Source: Ignavibacteriales bacterium (GTDB lineage Bacteria > Bacteroidota > Ignavibacteria > Ignavibacteriales > SURF-24). From it: DNA of 64,000 nt. This document shows positions 53,104 through 62,507 of the stretch, piece by piece. Within the stretch, counting starts at the first letter, position 1. Each line of letters starts with the position of its first letter. Location of the stretch: NCBI GenBank assembly GCA_026390815.1, contig JAPLFH010000006.1, forward strand, positions 186,001 through 250,000, in the 5' to 3' direction. The translations under genes were made by a program, and so were the position numbers. The notes under the pieces were generated by a model. That model ran no database searches, was not told where the DNA came from, and was given only the letters and a program-made list of their open reading frames with translations.

Positions 53104-54045
53104 ATGAAAAAACTAGAACTCACCGAACTTATTGAAGCGGGTGCTCATTTTGGGCACTTAACACGTCGTTGGAATCCTAAGATGAAACCATATATTTTTA
53201 TGGAGAAAAATGGGATTCACATCATCGATCTTAAAAAAACAAAAACACTTTTAACTGATGCTGCACAGAAATTATCCGATGTTGTTGCTGAAGGAAAAAG
53301 AGTTTTATTTGTTGGAACGAAGAAGCAAGCTAAACATATTATTTCAGTTGAAGCTAAACGCTGTGAACAGAACTGGGTTAGTGAAAGATGGTTAGGCGGA
53401 ATGCTTACTAACTTTTCCACTATACGCAAAAGTGTAAAGCGATTAACCAATATCGATAAAATGGAAAATGATGGAACATTCGAAAAGATTACTAAGAAAG
53501 AAAGATTGTTCCTTACAAGAGAAAAAGATAAACTAAGAAAAGTTCTGGATGGCGTAGAAACAATGACAAAACTTCCAGGTGCTTTGTTTATAGTTGATAT
53601 TAAAAAAGAATCTATTGCAGTTGCAGAAGCAAAACGTCTTAATATTCCTGTCTTTGCGATTGTAGATACTAACTGCGATCCTGATTTGATTGATTATATT
53701 GTTCCTGCAAATGATGATGCGGTAAAAACAATTGATGTAATTTCTAAAGTAATGGCTGATGCTGTTGTTGATGGTTTAGGAAGAGCAAAAGAAGTGCGCG
53801 CCCTGGAAGTTGCTGAAAAAGAAAGACAAAAAAAAGAACGGGATGATGAAGAAAAATTAGTAAAAGAAGCAAGAGCTGCAAAAAAAGTACAAGCTAAAGA
53901 ATTAGCTCAAAAAGCAATTGAACAATCTGCCCTGGAAAAAGCAGCTCAGGAAAAAGCAGCTCAGGAAAAAGCAGCTCAGGATAAAGCAGCTCAGGATAAA
54001 GCAGCTCAGGATAAAGCAGAAAATAAAGAAACAGAAAAAAAATAA
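53104..54045 (+). CDS. rpsB: Ribosomal protein uS2 with long repetitive tail
   Basis: 313 residues from ATG 53104, chosen because of the AGGAAAG ribosome site and because uS2 begins with [25 protein letters not shown]; the open frame upstream is not S2-like. Landmarks: [36 protein letters not shown], and [29 protein letters not shown] (written here in pieces of the motif region). It binds 16S rRNA late in 30S assembly. The last 80 or so residues are a charged tail with [10 protein letters not shown] repeats encoded by 15-bp tandem repeats at 53935-54009. Typical S2 proteins are about 240-260 residues, so the tail is an extra. Confidence 0.94.
   Translation: MKKLELTELIEAGAHFGHLTRRWNPKMKPYIFMEKNGIHIIDLKKTKTLLTDAAQKLSDVVAEGKRVLFVGTKKQAKHIISVEAKRCEQNWVSERWLGGMLTNFSTIRKSVKRLTNIDKMENDGTFEKITKKERLFLTREKDKLRKVLDGVETMTKLPGALFIVDIKKESIAVAEAKRLNIPVFAIVDTNCDPDLIDYIVPANDDAVKTIDVISKVMADAVVDGLGRAKEVRALEVAEKERQKKERDDEEKLVKEARAAKKVQAKELAQKAIEQSALEKAAQEKAAQEKAAQDKAAQDKAAQDKAENKETEKK
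53935..54009 (+). repeat. Five 15-bp tandem repeats in rpsB
   Basis: GAAAAAGCAGCTCAG or GATAAAGCAGCTCAG repeated five times in frame, encoding EKAAQ and DKAAQ, followed by a partial copy. Confidence 0.9.
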
Positions 54046-54053
54046 GGTTGATT

Positions 54054-54923
54054 ATGGCGATTAGTGCAGAACAAGTAAAATTATTAAGAGATAAAACTGG
54101 CGCAGGTATGATGGACTGTAAAAAAGCCCTTACCGAAGCTGATGGTGATTTTGATAAAGCGATTGATGTCTTACGAAAAAAAGGCGCTGCTGTTGCTACA
54201 AAAAGAGCAGAAAGAACTACTAATGAAGGAATTGTACTTACCAATATTTCAGAAGATAAAAAAACTGCTTATATGGTTGAAGTAAATTGCGAAACTGATT
54301 TCGTTGCTAAAAGCGATGACTTTATTCATTTTGCAAATTTAGCTCTTGAAGCAATTATTAACCATCAACCAAAAAATGTTGAAGAATTACTTGCATTAAC
54401 TCAGAATGGAAAAGTGATTAATCAGGAATTGGAAAGTTTAATTGGAAAGATTGGGGAGAAGATCGCTGTTTCCAGATTCATAATTGAAAATTCTAAGAAT
54501 GGAGCTTTAGTTGATTACATTCATCATGGTTCTAAACTTGGTGTTTTAGTACGCGTAGATGAAATTGCTAATGAGGGACTTGATGAAATGCATAACATCG
54601 AAAAAGATGTTGCAATGCAAGTTGCCGCAATGAAACCATTTTTTGTTTACCGGGAAGAAGTTCCAAAAGATGTTATTGATAAAGAAATTGACATTTATAA
54701 AGAGCTATCTAGAAAAGAAGGTAAGCCAGAACAATTACTTGAGAAAATAGCTGTTGGAAAACTAAATAAATACTACCAGGAAAATTGCTTATTCGAGCAG
54801 GCATTTATTAAGGATAACACCAAAACAATCAGTGATCTGTTTAAGGAATTCAACAAAAAATATTCTTCCAACGCAAAGCTGGTTCTCTTCCACAGGTATC
54901 ATCTTAGTGACGAGAAAAAATAA
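54054..54923 (+). CDS. tsf: Elongation factor Ts
   Basis: 289 residues from ATG 54054. It has the EF-Ts UBA-like N-terminus (ISAEQVKLLRDKTGAGMMDCKKAL), the GTP-exchange core motif EVNCETDFVAKSDDF (about 78-92), and a final helix. It recycles EF-Tu by nucleotide exchange. The start lies 8 bases after the rpsB stop, with a TTG two codons earlier rejected for lack of support. A strong terminator follows its stop, before pyrH, so the downstream genes either have their own promoter or receive readthrough. Confidence 0.95.
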   Translation: MAISAEQVKLLRDKTGAGMMDCKKALTEADGDFDKAIDVLRKKGAAVATKRAERTTNEGIVLTNISEDKKTAYMVEVNCETDFVAKSDDFIHFANLALEAIINHQPKNVEELLALTQNGKVINQELESLIGKIGEKIAVSRFIIENSKNGALVDYIHHGSKLGVLVRVDEIANEGLDEMHNIEKDVAMQVAAMKPFFVYREEVPKDVIDKEIDIYKELSRKEGKPEQLLEKIAVGKLNKYYQENCLFEQAFIKDNTKTISDLFKEFNKKYSSNAKLVLFHRYHLSDEKK

Positions 54924-54930
54924 ATTTTTT

Positions 54931-54962
54931 AAAAAAGGTCTTTCAACAAGACCTTTTTTTTT
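54931..54962 (+). terminator. Terminator between tsf and pyrH
   Basis: AAAAAAGGTCTT and AAGACCTTTTTT form a perfect 12-bp stem with a 5-base loop, ending in a T-run. It lies 7 bases after the tsf stop. The pyrH start is 20 bases downstream, so there is little room for a separate promoter. Confidence 0.85.
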
Positions 54963-54982
54963 ATTAATTTGAAAGCCAAATT

Positions 54983-55702
54983 ATGACACAACTAAAATAT
55001 AAACGACTTCTTCTAAAACTCAGTGGTGAATCATTGATGGGTAAACGCGGACACGGGATTGATCCGGATGTCCTCGATTTTTATTCAACTGAAATAAAAA
55101 AAGTTCACCAGATTGGCGTGCAGGTTGGGATTGTAATTGGAGGCGGGAACATTTATAGAGGGCTAAATGCTGGCGAACAGGGTATAGACCGAGTAACAGG
55201 TGATCAAATGGGAATGATTGCAACTGTTATAAATTCACTTGCTTTGCAAAACGCCTGCGAACACAAAGAAATGTTTACCAGACTTTTAAGTGCAATTCAT
55301 ATGGAAGAGATAGCAGAACCATACATAAGACGCCGAGCTATCAGACATCTTGAAAAAGGAAGAATAGTAATCTTTGGTGCAGGAACCGGACATCCATATT
55401 TTAGTACGGATACCGCAGCAGCTTTAAGAGCAGTTGAAATTGAAGCAGAAGTTATTTTAAAAGGAACCCGCGTAGATGGTATATTTGATTCAGATCCGGA
55501 AAAAAATCCAAACGCAATAAAGTATGATCAGATTCCTTATTTGGATGTTTTAAAAAAACGATTAGGAATAATGGATTTAACAGCAATCAGTCTTTGCCAA
55601 GAAAATAATCTTCCAATTGTAGTTTTCAATATGAATAAACCCGACAACTTATTAAAGTTAGTAATGGGAGAAAATAATGGAACTAAAGTTGGGAATTTCT
55701 AA
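54983..55702 (+). CDS. pyrH: UMP kinase
   Basis: 239 residues. The amino-acid-kinase fold is clear: [20 protein letters not shown] (about 8-27), [13 protein letters not shown] (about 47-59), [19 protein letters not shown] and [20 protein letters not shown]. It phosphorylates UMP to UDP with ATP in pyrimidine nucleotide synthesis and is a hexamer in bacteria. The order rpsB-tsf-pyrH-frr is the classic one. The ATG follows 20 bases after the terminator, with AAAGCC as weak ribosome site. It is 42 bases upstream of frr. Confidence 0.95.
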   Translation: MTQLKYKRLLLKLSGESLMGKRGHGIDPDVLDFYSTEIKKVHQIGVQVGIVIGGGNIYRGLNAGEQGIDRVTGDQMGMIATVINSLALQNACEHKEMFTRLLSAIHMEEIAEPYIRRRAIRHLEKGRIVIFGAGTGHPYFSTDTAAALRAVEIEAEVILKGTRVDGIFDSDPEKNPNAIKYDQIPYLDVLKKRLGIMDLTAISLCQENNLPIVVFNMNKPDNLLKLVMGENNGTKVGNF

Positions 55703-55744
55703 AATACAGGAATCAATTAATTCATAAACTATATAGAGGTTTAA

Positions 55745-56299
55745 ATGAATCCAAGTATTAAAGATGCGAGCCATAGAATGGATAAATCAATTGAAGCTTT
55801 CCGGGGTGAAATTGCCAAGATACGAACAGGTAAAGCAACAACGGCTTTGCTTGATGGAATAAAGGTAGATTATTATGGAACTCCAACTCCGCTAAAACAG
55901 GTTGGTAACCTATCTGTGCTTGATGTTCATACACTTGCAATTACTCCATGGGATAAAACCTTAGTGCCAATAATTGATAAGGCAATCCTTAGTGCTGATC
56001 TAGGTTTAAATCCTCTTAGTGATGGTACAAATATTAAAATTCCCATACCTGCCCTAACCGAAGAAAGAAGAAAAGATATGGTAAAATTAATTAAGAAGAT
56101 GGGAGAAGATGCTAAGATTGCTATTAGAAACGTTAGAAGAGATGCAAACGAGCATCTGAAGAGGCAGGAAAAGGAAAAGAAAATTACCGAAGATGAATTG
56201 AAAGAAGCAGAAAAGGAAACTCAAAAACTTACCGATGATCATATTACAAACATCGATGAAATTATTAAGCATAAAGAAAAAGAAATAATGGAAGTTTAG
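55745..56299 (+). CDS. frr: Ribosome recycling factor
   Basis: 184 residues, exactly the normal length. It shows the RRF landmarks: RMDKSIEAFRGEIAKIRTGKA, VDYYGTPTPLKQVGNL, NIKIPIPALTEERRKDMVKL, and the long helical C-terminal part (NVRRDANEHLKRQEKEKKI). It acts with EF-G to split post-termination ribosomes. The ATG has a GAGGT ribosome site 6 bases upstream. A 15-bp-stem hairpin follows the stop codon, marking the end of the translation operon. Confidence 0.95.
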   Translation: MNPSIKDASHRMDKSIEAFRGEIAKIRTGKATTALLDGIKVDYYGTPTPLKQVGNLSVLDVHTLAITPWDKTLVPIIDKAILSADLGLNPLSDGTNIKIPIPALTEERRKDMVKLIKKMGEDAKIAIRNVRRDANEHLKRQEKEKKITEDELKEAEKETQKLTDDHITNIDEIIKHKEKEIMEV

Positions 56300-56311
56300 A
56301 CATTGATGATT

Positions 56312-56353
56312 GAAGGTTGCGGATTGCTGAATTGAAAACAATCTGCAATCTTC
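56312..56353 (+). terminator. Terminator after frr
   Basis: A 15-bp stem (GAAGGTTGCGGATTG with CAATCTGCAATCTTC, two G-U pairs) with a 12-base loop, followed by ATTTTAATTTT. It begins 12 bases after the frr stop. Confidence 0.8.
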
Positions 56354-56483
56354 ATTTTAATTTTGCCAAATACCCATTCACAACCCGTATTTATTTTATT
56401 TACCTATTTTTATTTTCAATAAAATATTGTAGTTTCCTCCCATATTAAAAACCATTCTTGTTCAACAACAAAAGGAATTCCAT

Positions 56484-58739
56484 ATGAAGATAAGAAAAGA
56501 GGAAGCGCTTGAATACCACAGCGAAGGCAGGCGTGGAAAAATTGAAGTCGTTCCTACAAAGCCCTGCGTTACATCAAGAGACCTATCACTTGCTTATACT
56601 CCAGGAGTAGCAGAGCCATGCATGGAGATTTACAGAAATGATGATGATGTTTACCGTTATACTGCAAAAGGAAATTTGGTTGCGGTAGTTTCTAATGGAA
56701 CTGCGGTATTGGGCTTGGGAGATATTGGTCCGCACGCTGGTAAACCAGTAATGGAAGGAAAGGGGGTTCTATTTAAAAGATTTGCTGATATCGATGTTTT
56801 TGATATTGAACTGAAAACGCACAACCCTAAAGAAGTAATTAGATGTGTGCAGTTGCTCGAACCAACTTTTGGTGGAATTAACCTGGAAGATATTAAAGCT
56901 CCGGAATGCTTTGAGATTGAAGAGGAGTTGATCAAGACAATGAATATTCCGGTATTTCATGATGATCAGCATGGAACAGCAATAATTTCTTGTGCAGCTT
57001 TAATTAATGCCTGCGAAGTAGTTGGTAAAAAGTTAGATGAAATTAAAATGGTTATTAACGGTGCCGGTGCTGCTGCAATTTCCTGTTGTAATTTATATTT
57101 GAAAGCTGGGGTTAAGTTAGAAAACATTATAATGTGCGATTCTAAAGGAGTACTTACAACCGATCGAAATGATTTGAATAAATATAAATTAAAGTATGCC
57201 CGGGAAACAAAACTAAAAACTCTTGCTGAAGCAATGGTTGGCGCAGATGTATTTCTTGGTTTATCAATTGCCAATGTTGTTACAAAGGATATGGTCCGCA
57301 GTATGGCAAATGATCCAATAGTATTTGCTATGGCTAATCCAGATCCGGAAATTACTTATGAAGATGGAACTGCTGCACGAAGTGATATAATTATGGCAAC
57401 TGGAAGAAGCGATTATCCGAACCAGGTAAATAATGTTTTAGGATTTCCATTTATATTCCGTGGAGCGTTGGACGTTCGTGCATCTGCAATTACAATTGAT
57501 ATGAAAATGGCGGCAGTTCATGCTTTGGCAAATTTAGCTAAAGAAAAAGTTCCAGAAATCGTAATCAACGCTTATGGTGGAAATGAATTTTCTTTTGGAA
57601 GGAATTACATTATTCCTAAACCTTTCGATCCGCGAGTGCTATGGTACGTTGCACCCGCTGTAGCCAAGGCTGCAATCGAAGGCGGAGTTGCCCGTGTTAC
57701 CATAGAAGATTGGGCAGCCTACGAAGAACAGTTAAAAGAACGGCTTGGAATGTCTAAAGAAGTTATCCGTGTTATGGTTCATAAAGCTCAAAAAAATCCA
57801 CAGAGAATTGTTTATAGTGAAGGTGAAGAAGAAAAAATCATAAGAGCAGCTCATGCAGTTTATGATGATAACATTGGTCATCCAATTCTTCTTGGTGACG
57901 ATACGATAATTAAAACGAAAATTGCTTCTCTTGGATATGACCTGGAAGAATTTATAATTGTTAATCCTCTCCAATCTGAAAAATTTAATATCTACGCTAA
58001 TGAATTTTTTGCTTCACGACAGCGGAAAGGATGTTCAGTAAGACTGGCAAAAGAATTAATGCGACAGTCAAATTATTTTGGATCGATGATGGTGAAGATG
58101 GGCGACGCAGATACCTTAATCGGCGGTTTAACCACATTTTACCCTGAAACTATCCGACCTGCATTACAGTGCATCGGAGTAAGAGATGGTTTTAAAGTGG
58201 TTTCTGGTTTATATATTGTAATTACAAAAAAAGATGTTTATTTCTTTGCTGATTGTACGGTTAATGTTAATCCTAATGCTGCACAGTTAGCAGAAATTGC
58301 AATTGCTGCCGCAGACACGGTAAAACAATTTGATATTGAACCCCGGACAGCCATGCTTTCCTTTAGCAATTTTGGAAGCGCACCATATCCGGAATCCATA
58401 AAAGTAAAAGAAGCAGTACAAATTGTGCAAAGGTTAAGACCAGACTTAAAAATTGATGGTGAGATGCAAGCTGATGCTGCTGTTGTTTCGCAAATACTGG
58501 AAAACGATTTTCCATTCAACAAAATTAAGGGAAAAGTTAATGTTCTGATATTCCCGGATTTGAATTCTGGTAATATTGCTTATAAGCTGATGGCAAGAAT
58601 TGGAGAAGCAACAGTTGTTGGTCCAATCATAATGGGGATGAATAAATCTGTCCACGTTTTACAGCGCGGTGCCACAGTTGATGATATAATTAATCTATCG
58701 GCAATTGCTGTTGTAGATGCGCACCACAAATCAAAATAA
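56484..58739 (+). CDS. maeB: NADP-dependent malic enzyme with phosphotransacetylase-like domain
   Basis: 751 residues. The N-terminal half is the malic enzyme: YTPGVAEPC (about 32-40), [30 protein letters not shown] (pieces), DDQHGTAI (about 160-167) and GAGAAAISC (about 190-198). The C-terminal half (about 430-751) is a phosphotransacetylase-like domain ([26 protein letters not shown]) without the full Pta active site expected for a working enzyme; in MaeB it is regulatory. It converts malate to pyruvate with NADP+. The ribosome site before the ATG is AAAGGAATT. It stands alone and is followed by a terminator. Confidence 0.94.
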   Translation: MKIRKEEALEYHSEGRRGKIEVVPTKPCVTSRDLSLAYTPGVAEPCMEIYRNDDDVYRYTAKGNLVAVVSNGTAVLGLGDIGPHAGKPVMEGKGVLFKRFADIDVFDIELKTHNPKEVIRCVQLLEPTFGGINLEDIKAPECFEIEEELIKTMNIPVFHDDQHGTAIISCAALINACEVVGKKLDEIKMVINGAGAAAISCCNLYLKAGVKLENIIMCDSKGVLTTDRNDLNKYKLKYARETKLKTLAEAMVGADVFLGLSIANVVTKDMVRSMANDPIVFAMANPDPEITYEDGTAARSDIIMATGRSDYPNQVNNVLGFPFIFRGALDVRASAITIDMKMAAVHALANLAKEKVPEIVINAYGGNEFSFGRNYIIPKPFDPRVLWYVAPAVAKAAIEGGVARVTIEDWAAYEEQLKERLGMSKEVIRVMVHKAQKNPQRIVYSEGEEEKIIRAAHAVYDDNIGHPILLGDDTIIKTKIASLGYDLEEFIIVNPLQSEKFNIYANEFFASRQRKGCSVRLAKELMRQSNYFGSMMVKMGDADTLIGGLTTFYPETIRPALQCIGVRDGFKVVSGLYIVITKKDVYFFADCTVNVNPNAAQLAEIAIAAADTVKQFDIEPRTAMLSFSNFGSAPYPESIKVKEAVQIVQRLRPDLKIDGEMQADAAVVSQILENDFPFNKIKGKVNVLIFPDLNSGNIAYKLMARIGEATVVGPIIMGMNKSVHVLQRGATVDDIINLSAIAVVDAHHKSK

Positions 58740-58748
58740 ATATTATTT

Positions 58749-58770
58749 AGAGACGGTGAAAGCCGTCTCT
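58749..58770 (+). terminator. Terminator after maeB
   Basis: AGAGACGG, TGAAAG, CCGTCTCT: a perfect 8-bp stem with a 6-base loop, 10 bases after the maeB stop, followed by ATTAATTAAAT. Confidence 0.75.
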
Positions 58771-59003
58771 ATTAATTAAATGTAGTTTTGTTTCTTTACC
58801 TTGATTTTACAATTATCAGTAAATGTTTTATCAGAGTAAATCTGAAGTAGTTTACCAAACACATTCTTTTTGTTAGAATAGAGCAATAAAAAAATTAAAT
58901 CAACGGTTCGTATAGAAAATAAACAAATTATTTGGGCAATTTTTCTTAAAACAATCACAAAACAATTTAGTTTTATTATTTCTTGTTTTAATGTAATTTT
59001 TAT

Positions 59004-59669
59004 GTGAGAATATTTCATCTTACAAAGATTTATTTTGGCAATCTATTGTTTAAAAACGTATTATATTTTATAGGAAGCATCGTAGTTTTTATCGCAGGAA
59101 TGATTGCCTATGGTGTTATTCTGAAAGTAAGTGAGCCATCTATGCCAGAAGCTATGGTCTCTAAAGGATTACGTTATCTGGTAAATGTTTCTATTCATAT
59201 TGATAGAAAAAAATTCAAGCTTGATCTGTATTCGGACACTATTTTAGTAAAATCATATAGCGCTGTTTTTGGAAGAAATAGTTCATCGCATAAAACTTTT
59301 ACAAATGATGATACAACCCCAATTGGCAGATATCAGATTTGCAGTATTGATACTTTTTATAAATATCACAAATTGTTTAGATTAAATTATCCAAACCAGA
59401 AGGATGCAGCAGAAGCACTATCAATGAAATTGATTTCCAAGAATGAATATGATAAAATGGTAACCGAAATTGAAATTGGAGATTGCCCTCAAATTAAAGA
59501 TGAAAAATTGATAATTGGAATTCACGGAATTGGTAAGTTAAATTATATTTTTAAAAATCTGCCATTTGTTTACAATTGGACTAACGGTTCCATTGCAGTA
59601 AGCAATGAAGACATTGACGAACTATATTCAGCAATAAAAGTAGGTACAGATGTTATCATCAAAAATTAG
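59004..59669 (+). CDS. L,D-transpeptidase (YkuD-like) with Ser in place of catalytic Cys
   Basis: 221 residues from GTG 59004, which is weakly supported. One membrane helix (about 22-42, NVLYFIGSIVVFIAGMIAYG) anchors it, with the domain in the periplasm. The YkuD fold is indicated by DDTTPIGRYQI (about 102-111), GIHGIG (H174), and WTNGSIAVSNEDIDEL (192-207). In active L,D-transpeptidases the last motif is SxGC or NGC, with the nucleophilic Cys at the position of S196 (codon TCC, 59589-59591, one base from TGC). So it may be inactive or use Ser. Its 3' end overlaps the next gene by 20 bases. Confidence 0.75.
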   Translation: MRIFHLTKIYFGNLLFKNVLYFIGSIVVFIAGMIAYGVILKVSEPSMPEAMVSKGLRYLVNVSIHIDRKKFKLDLYSDTILVKSYSAVFGRNSSSHKTFTNDDTTPIGRYQICSIDTFYKYHKLFRLNYPNQKDAAEALSMKLISKNEYDKMVTEIEIGDCPQIKDEKLIIGIHGIGKLNYIFKNLPFVYNWTNGSIAVSNEDIDELYSAIKVGTDVIIKN

Positions 59670-60303
59670 GTTTTTCAGCATTTTATTATTTTTAATAGCG
59701 GGAATGATTTTTATATCTTGTGATAAAAAAGATCCCGACAAACAAGTTTCCTATACGGTTTCTCCGGATTCTGCTGCAAGTATTGATAAAGCAATTCTTG
59801 CAAACGAGGCAAAGAAAAATCTTGGAGATAAAATACAAATCTTTGATACAGGTTTGTTTGAAAGTGACTCCCTAAAAGGATTGGTTGTTGGAAAGGAATT
59901 TATTGGTGACAAGGAATGGGGAATGAAATTTTATTATTATAAACTCATAAACAATACTCCAAAGCAGATATTTGAAACTCCACTGCTAAACGGTTCGTTT
60001 AATGAGTGCCTTGTAAGAAAAATAAAAATGGCAAACTATAATTATGAGATGATTTATTATGATTCGCAGGATTACTTTATGGGTTCGGGTGGTGGTGAAG
60101 TGTTTAATTATCTCATCGACTTGAATGAAAAGAATGTTTATTATGCACATTTTTTTACAACACCAGATAGACCGGTGTCTCTTTATTTATCTTCTAACAT
60201 AAACAAACCTGATATTAAAGATTTTATAGTTAAGCATTTTCAAAAGGATTACCCTGGTTTGAGTATTGTTAACAAAGATATCAATCTTGATAAAGCGCTT
60301 TAA
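59650..60303 (+). CDS. Lipoprotein of unknown function, overlapping the L,D-transpeptidase-like gene
   Basis: 217 residues. The lipoprotein signal peptide is clear: MLSSKIRFFSILLFLIAGMIF and lipobox ISC (Cys near 24), followed by DKKDPDKQ. The mature part has a repeated pattern IQIFDTGLFESDSLKGLVVGKEFIGDKEWG and beta strands such as FNYLIDLNEKNVYYAHFF. I do not recognise the family. The ATG lies inside the last 20 bases of the L,D-transpeptidase-like gene, a translational-coupling overlap that suggests related function. It is followed by the Omp85 gene 24 bases downstream. Confidence 0.75.
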   Translation: MLSSKIRFFSILLFLIAGMIFISCDKKDPDKQVSYTVSPDSAASIDKAILANEAKKNLGDKIQIFDTGLFESDSLKGLVVGKEFIGDKEWGMKFYYYKLINNTPKQIFETPLLNGSFNECLVRKIKMANYNYEMIYYDSQDYFMGSGGGEVFNYLIDLNEKNVYYAHFFTTPDRPVSLYLSSNINKPDIKDFIVKHFQKDYPGLSIVNKDINLDKAL

Positions 60304-60317
60304 ATTTAGATTAAACA

Positions 60318-60322
60318 CGGAG
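60318..60322 (+). promoter_or_regulatory. Ribosome-binding site fixing the Omp85 start
   Basis: CGGAG lies five bases before TTG 60328, supporting this unusual start codon. Confidence 0.55.
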
Positions 60323-60327
60323 TTCTA

Positions 60328-62460
60328 TTGCCATACAGGATAAAGCTGCTTTTTATATTTGCATTTTTCCTTACAGCAAATATTTTTGCCCAGGAACCAG
60401 AAAATTTTGAACTGGTAAGCATTCAATTTCATGGTAATAATTCTCTTTCTACTTCCGATCTTACCGGGGTAATTGCTTCCCGTTCTACACCAAATTGGTT
60501 TTATATTTTTTTACATAGCATTTGGAAAAATATCGGTAAACCTGCCACTTATTTTGATTCAACTAAAATTCCGGAAGATGTAAAAGCACTGGAAAGTTAT
60601 TACCGGGATAATGGATTTTTTGAAGTAAAAGTTATTCCGAAATATTACATCGATAAACCGGCTAAGGAAGCAACAATCGTTTTCCACATTGATGAAAACG
60701 AGCAATTTAAGATTAGTAGTTTTGTTGTACGGGGATTGAGGAATCTTCCAGATGAATTTAAAGAAAGGATAAACAATGATATTACGATTGATACAAATGA
60801 CGTTTACTCTAAAGAAACGATTGAAAAAAATAGAGAAACTATATTAACTTTTCTGCTTGATCATGGTTATATGCTTGCGCAAAAATTTCCACCTCAAATA
60901 TTAATTGATACTTCAAAAAAAACTGTTTCTCCAAGAATTAGATTTAGTCCAGGAATCAGATACAAGATCAAAGAAGTAAGAGTAGGTAAAACAGGTCCGG
61001 GTAAGGATGATGTTCAGGATACATTATTGAAAAAACTTGTTGCAATTTTACCTGGAGATTATTACAGCCTTGAAAATATAAATAAAGGTCAAATCAGACT
61101 TTATCGAACAAGTTTATTCTCTTCTGTTCTTGTTAATACTGTGCTGTCAGATACTGTTGGAAATCAGGTACCTCTTAATATCAACAGTGATATTGGAATG
61201 TTAAATGAATTTTCTCCAGAAATTATTTTGAATAACCAGGCGAGCGCTTTTAATTTAGGTTTAGGTTTATCTTATACAAAGAAAAATTTTCTTGGCGATG
61301 CACGTAATTTTACAATCGGAGCAAGTTTTGCTGTTCAGGATATTTTTAACGTAAATTATGCAAAAATTCCAAATTTCATCGCCATGAGTGATACTTCAAT
61401 TTTAGGTTATTTAGATGCAAGAATAGCAATTGATCAACCATATCTTTTTGGAGATCCGATAAGATCGAAACTTGAATTATATTCAACAATCAATAAACAA
61501 AAAGAATATAAGTCAACTTCTCTTGGTTCAAAAATAAGTCTGGATTTTGAACTACCAAAGTTTGTTTACTTTACTGCCTTCCAGCTTTATTACGATATCG
61601 ACAGATCAAAATACAGTTTTAACAGTGATTATATAAAGCGAATATTGGAGAGTATTGTTAAAAATGTTCGCCAGGATATTGTTGATTCTTTGACTAACAA
61701 TCTGGGTTCAGCAGGTAAAAGAGATTTTACTACTTCAATAATAGGATTTGATTTATATGCCAATAAATCAAACGATCTGCTTTTTCCATCAAATGGATAT
61801 TCTCTTTTTGTTACCTTACAAGAAGCTAACTTTCTCCCTGCTTTATTAGATAAATGGTTCAATAGTAAATTCCAGCCTAAAGCACAGTTTTATAAAATTG
61901 TAGTACAGGGAACTTTGTTCCCTCACATATACAAGTCAAACCTTTCCTCATTTGGGATGAAATTGAAAATTGGATATATACATACTTACAAGGGTTTATC
62001 TTCAGACATTCCATTTAACTCACGTTTTACTTCCGGTGGAAGCAACTCGGTTAGAGGTTGGAGAGCGCGGGAATTAGTCCCACTTTCCAATTCATATAGC
62101 GTTTATGATTTAACGGTGCAGAATTTTTTAGATAAATATCTGAACAAAATTCCAATTGGTGGAACGTTCCAGCTCGAAGGTTCAATAGAAACCAGAAACC
62201 GATTGATCGGTCCGATAGGAAGCGCACTATTTCTTGATTTTGGAAACACGTGGGATGGGTATAAACAATTCCGATTTGATAAAATTGCTGTGGCGGTTGG
62301 ATTTGGTTTAAGATTTTATTCCTCATTCGCACCAATACGTGTGGATTTCGGATTCAAAGCCTATGATCCATTTGACGGAAAAACATTTTTCGAAAAATTT
62401 AAAAATTCATCTGTCTTCAATAATATAGAATTCCATCTTGGTATTGGAGAAGCGTTTTAA
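60328..62460 (+). CDS. Omp85-superfamily outer-membrane protein (BamA/TamA-like)
   Basis: 710 residues from TTG 60328 with a signal peptide (cleavage near NIFAQE). Residues 25-300 contain POTRA-like domains (FELVSIQFHGNNSLSTSDL, AEFKISSFVVRGL-type strands, RYKIKEVRVGKTG), and the rest is an outer-membrane barrel. The hallmark Omp85 loop motif appears as FTSGGSNSVRGWRARE (about 565-580, VRGW). BamA normally has five POTRAs; this protein appears to have two or three, so TamA-like or a specialised paralog is more likely than the main BamA (inference). The last residues (FHLGIGEAF) end with an aromatic residue as in outer-membrane proteins. Confidence 0.85.
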   Translation: MPYRIKLLFIFAFFLTANIFAQEPENFELVSIQFHGNNSLSTSDLTGVIASRSTPNWFYIFLHSIWKNIGKPATYFDSTKIPEDVKALESYYRDNGFFEVKVIPKYYIDKPAKEATIVFHIDENEQFKISSFVVRGLRNLPDEFKERINNDITIDTNDVYSKETIEKNRETILTFLLDHGYMLAQKFPPQILIDTSKKTVSPRIRFSPGIRYKIKEVRVGKTGPGKDDVQDTLLKKLVAILPGDYYSLENINKGQIRLYRTSLFSSVLVNTVLSDTVGNQVPLNINSDIGMLNEFSPEIILNNQASAFNLGLGLSYTKKNFLGDARNFTIGASFAVQDIFNVNYAKIPNFIAMSDTSILGYLDARIAIDQPYLFGDPIRSKLELYSTINKQKEYKSTSLGSKISLDFELPKFVYFTAFQLYYDIDRSKYSFNSDYIKRILESIVKNVRQDIVDSLTNNLGSAGKRDFTTSIIGFDLYANKSNDLLFPSNGYSLFVTLQEANFLPALLDKWFNSKFQPKAQFYKIVVQGTLFPHIYKSNLSSFGMKLKIGYIHTYKGLSSDIPFNSRFTSGGSNSVRGWRARELVPLSNSYSVYDLTVQNFLDKYLNKIPIGGTFQLEGSIETRNRLIGPIGSALFLDFGNTWDGYKQFRFDKIAVAVGFGLRFYSSFAPIRVDFGFKAYDPFDGKTFFEKFKNSSVFNNIEFHLGIGEAF

Positions 62461-62507
62461 TTTAAAGTTAGAAAATTTACAAAACAATAATTGATAAATG
62501 GAAAAAA

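Noticed and set aside
53894-54244. A minus-strand frame with repeated [14 protein letters not shown] motif
   Set aside because: Antisense of the EKAAQ repeat in rpsB and the start of tsf; the regular repeat comes from the 15-bp DNA repeats.
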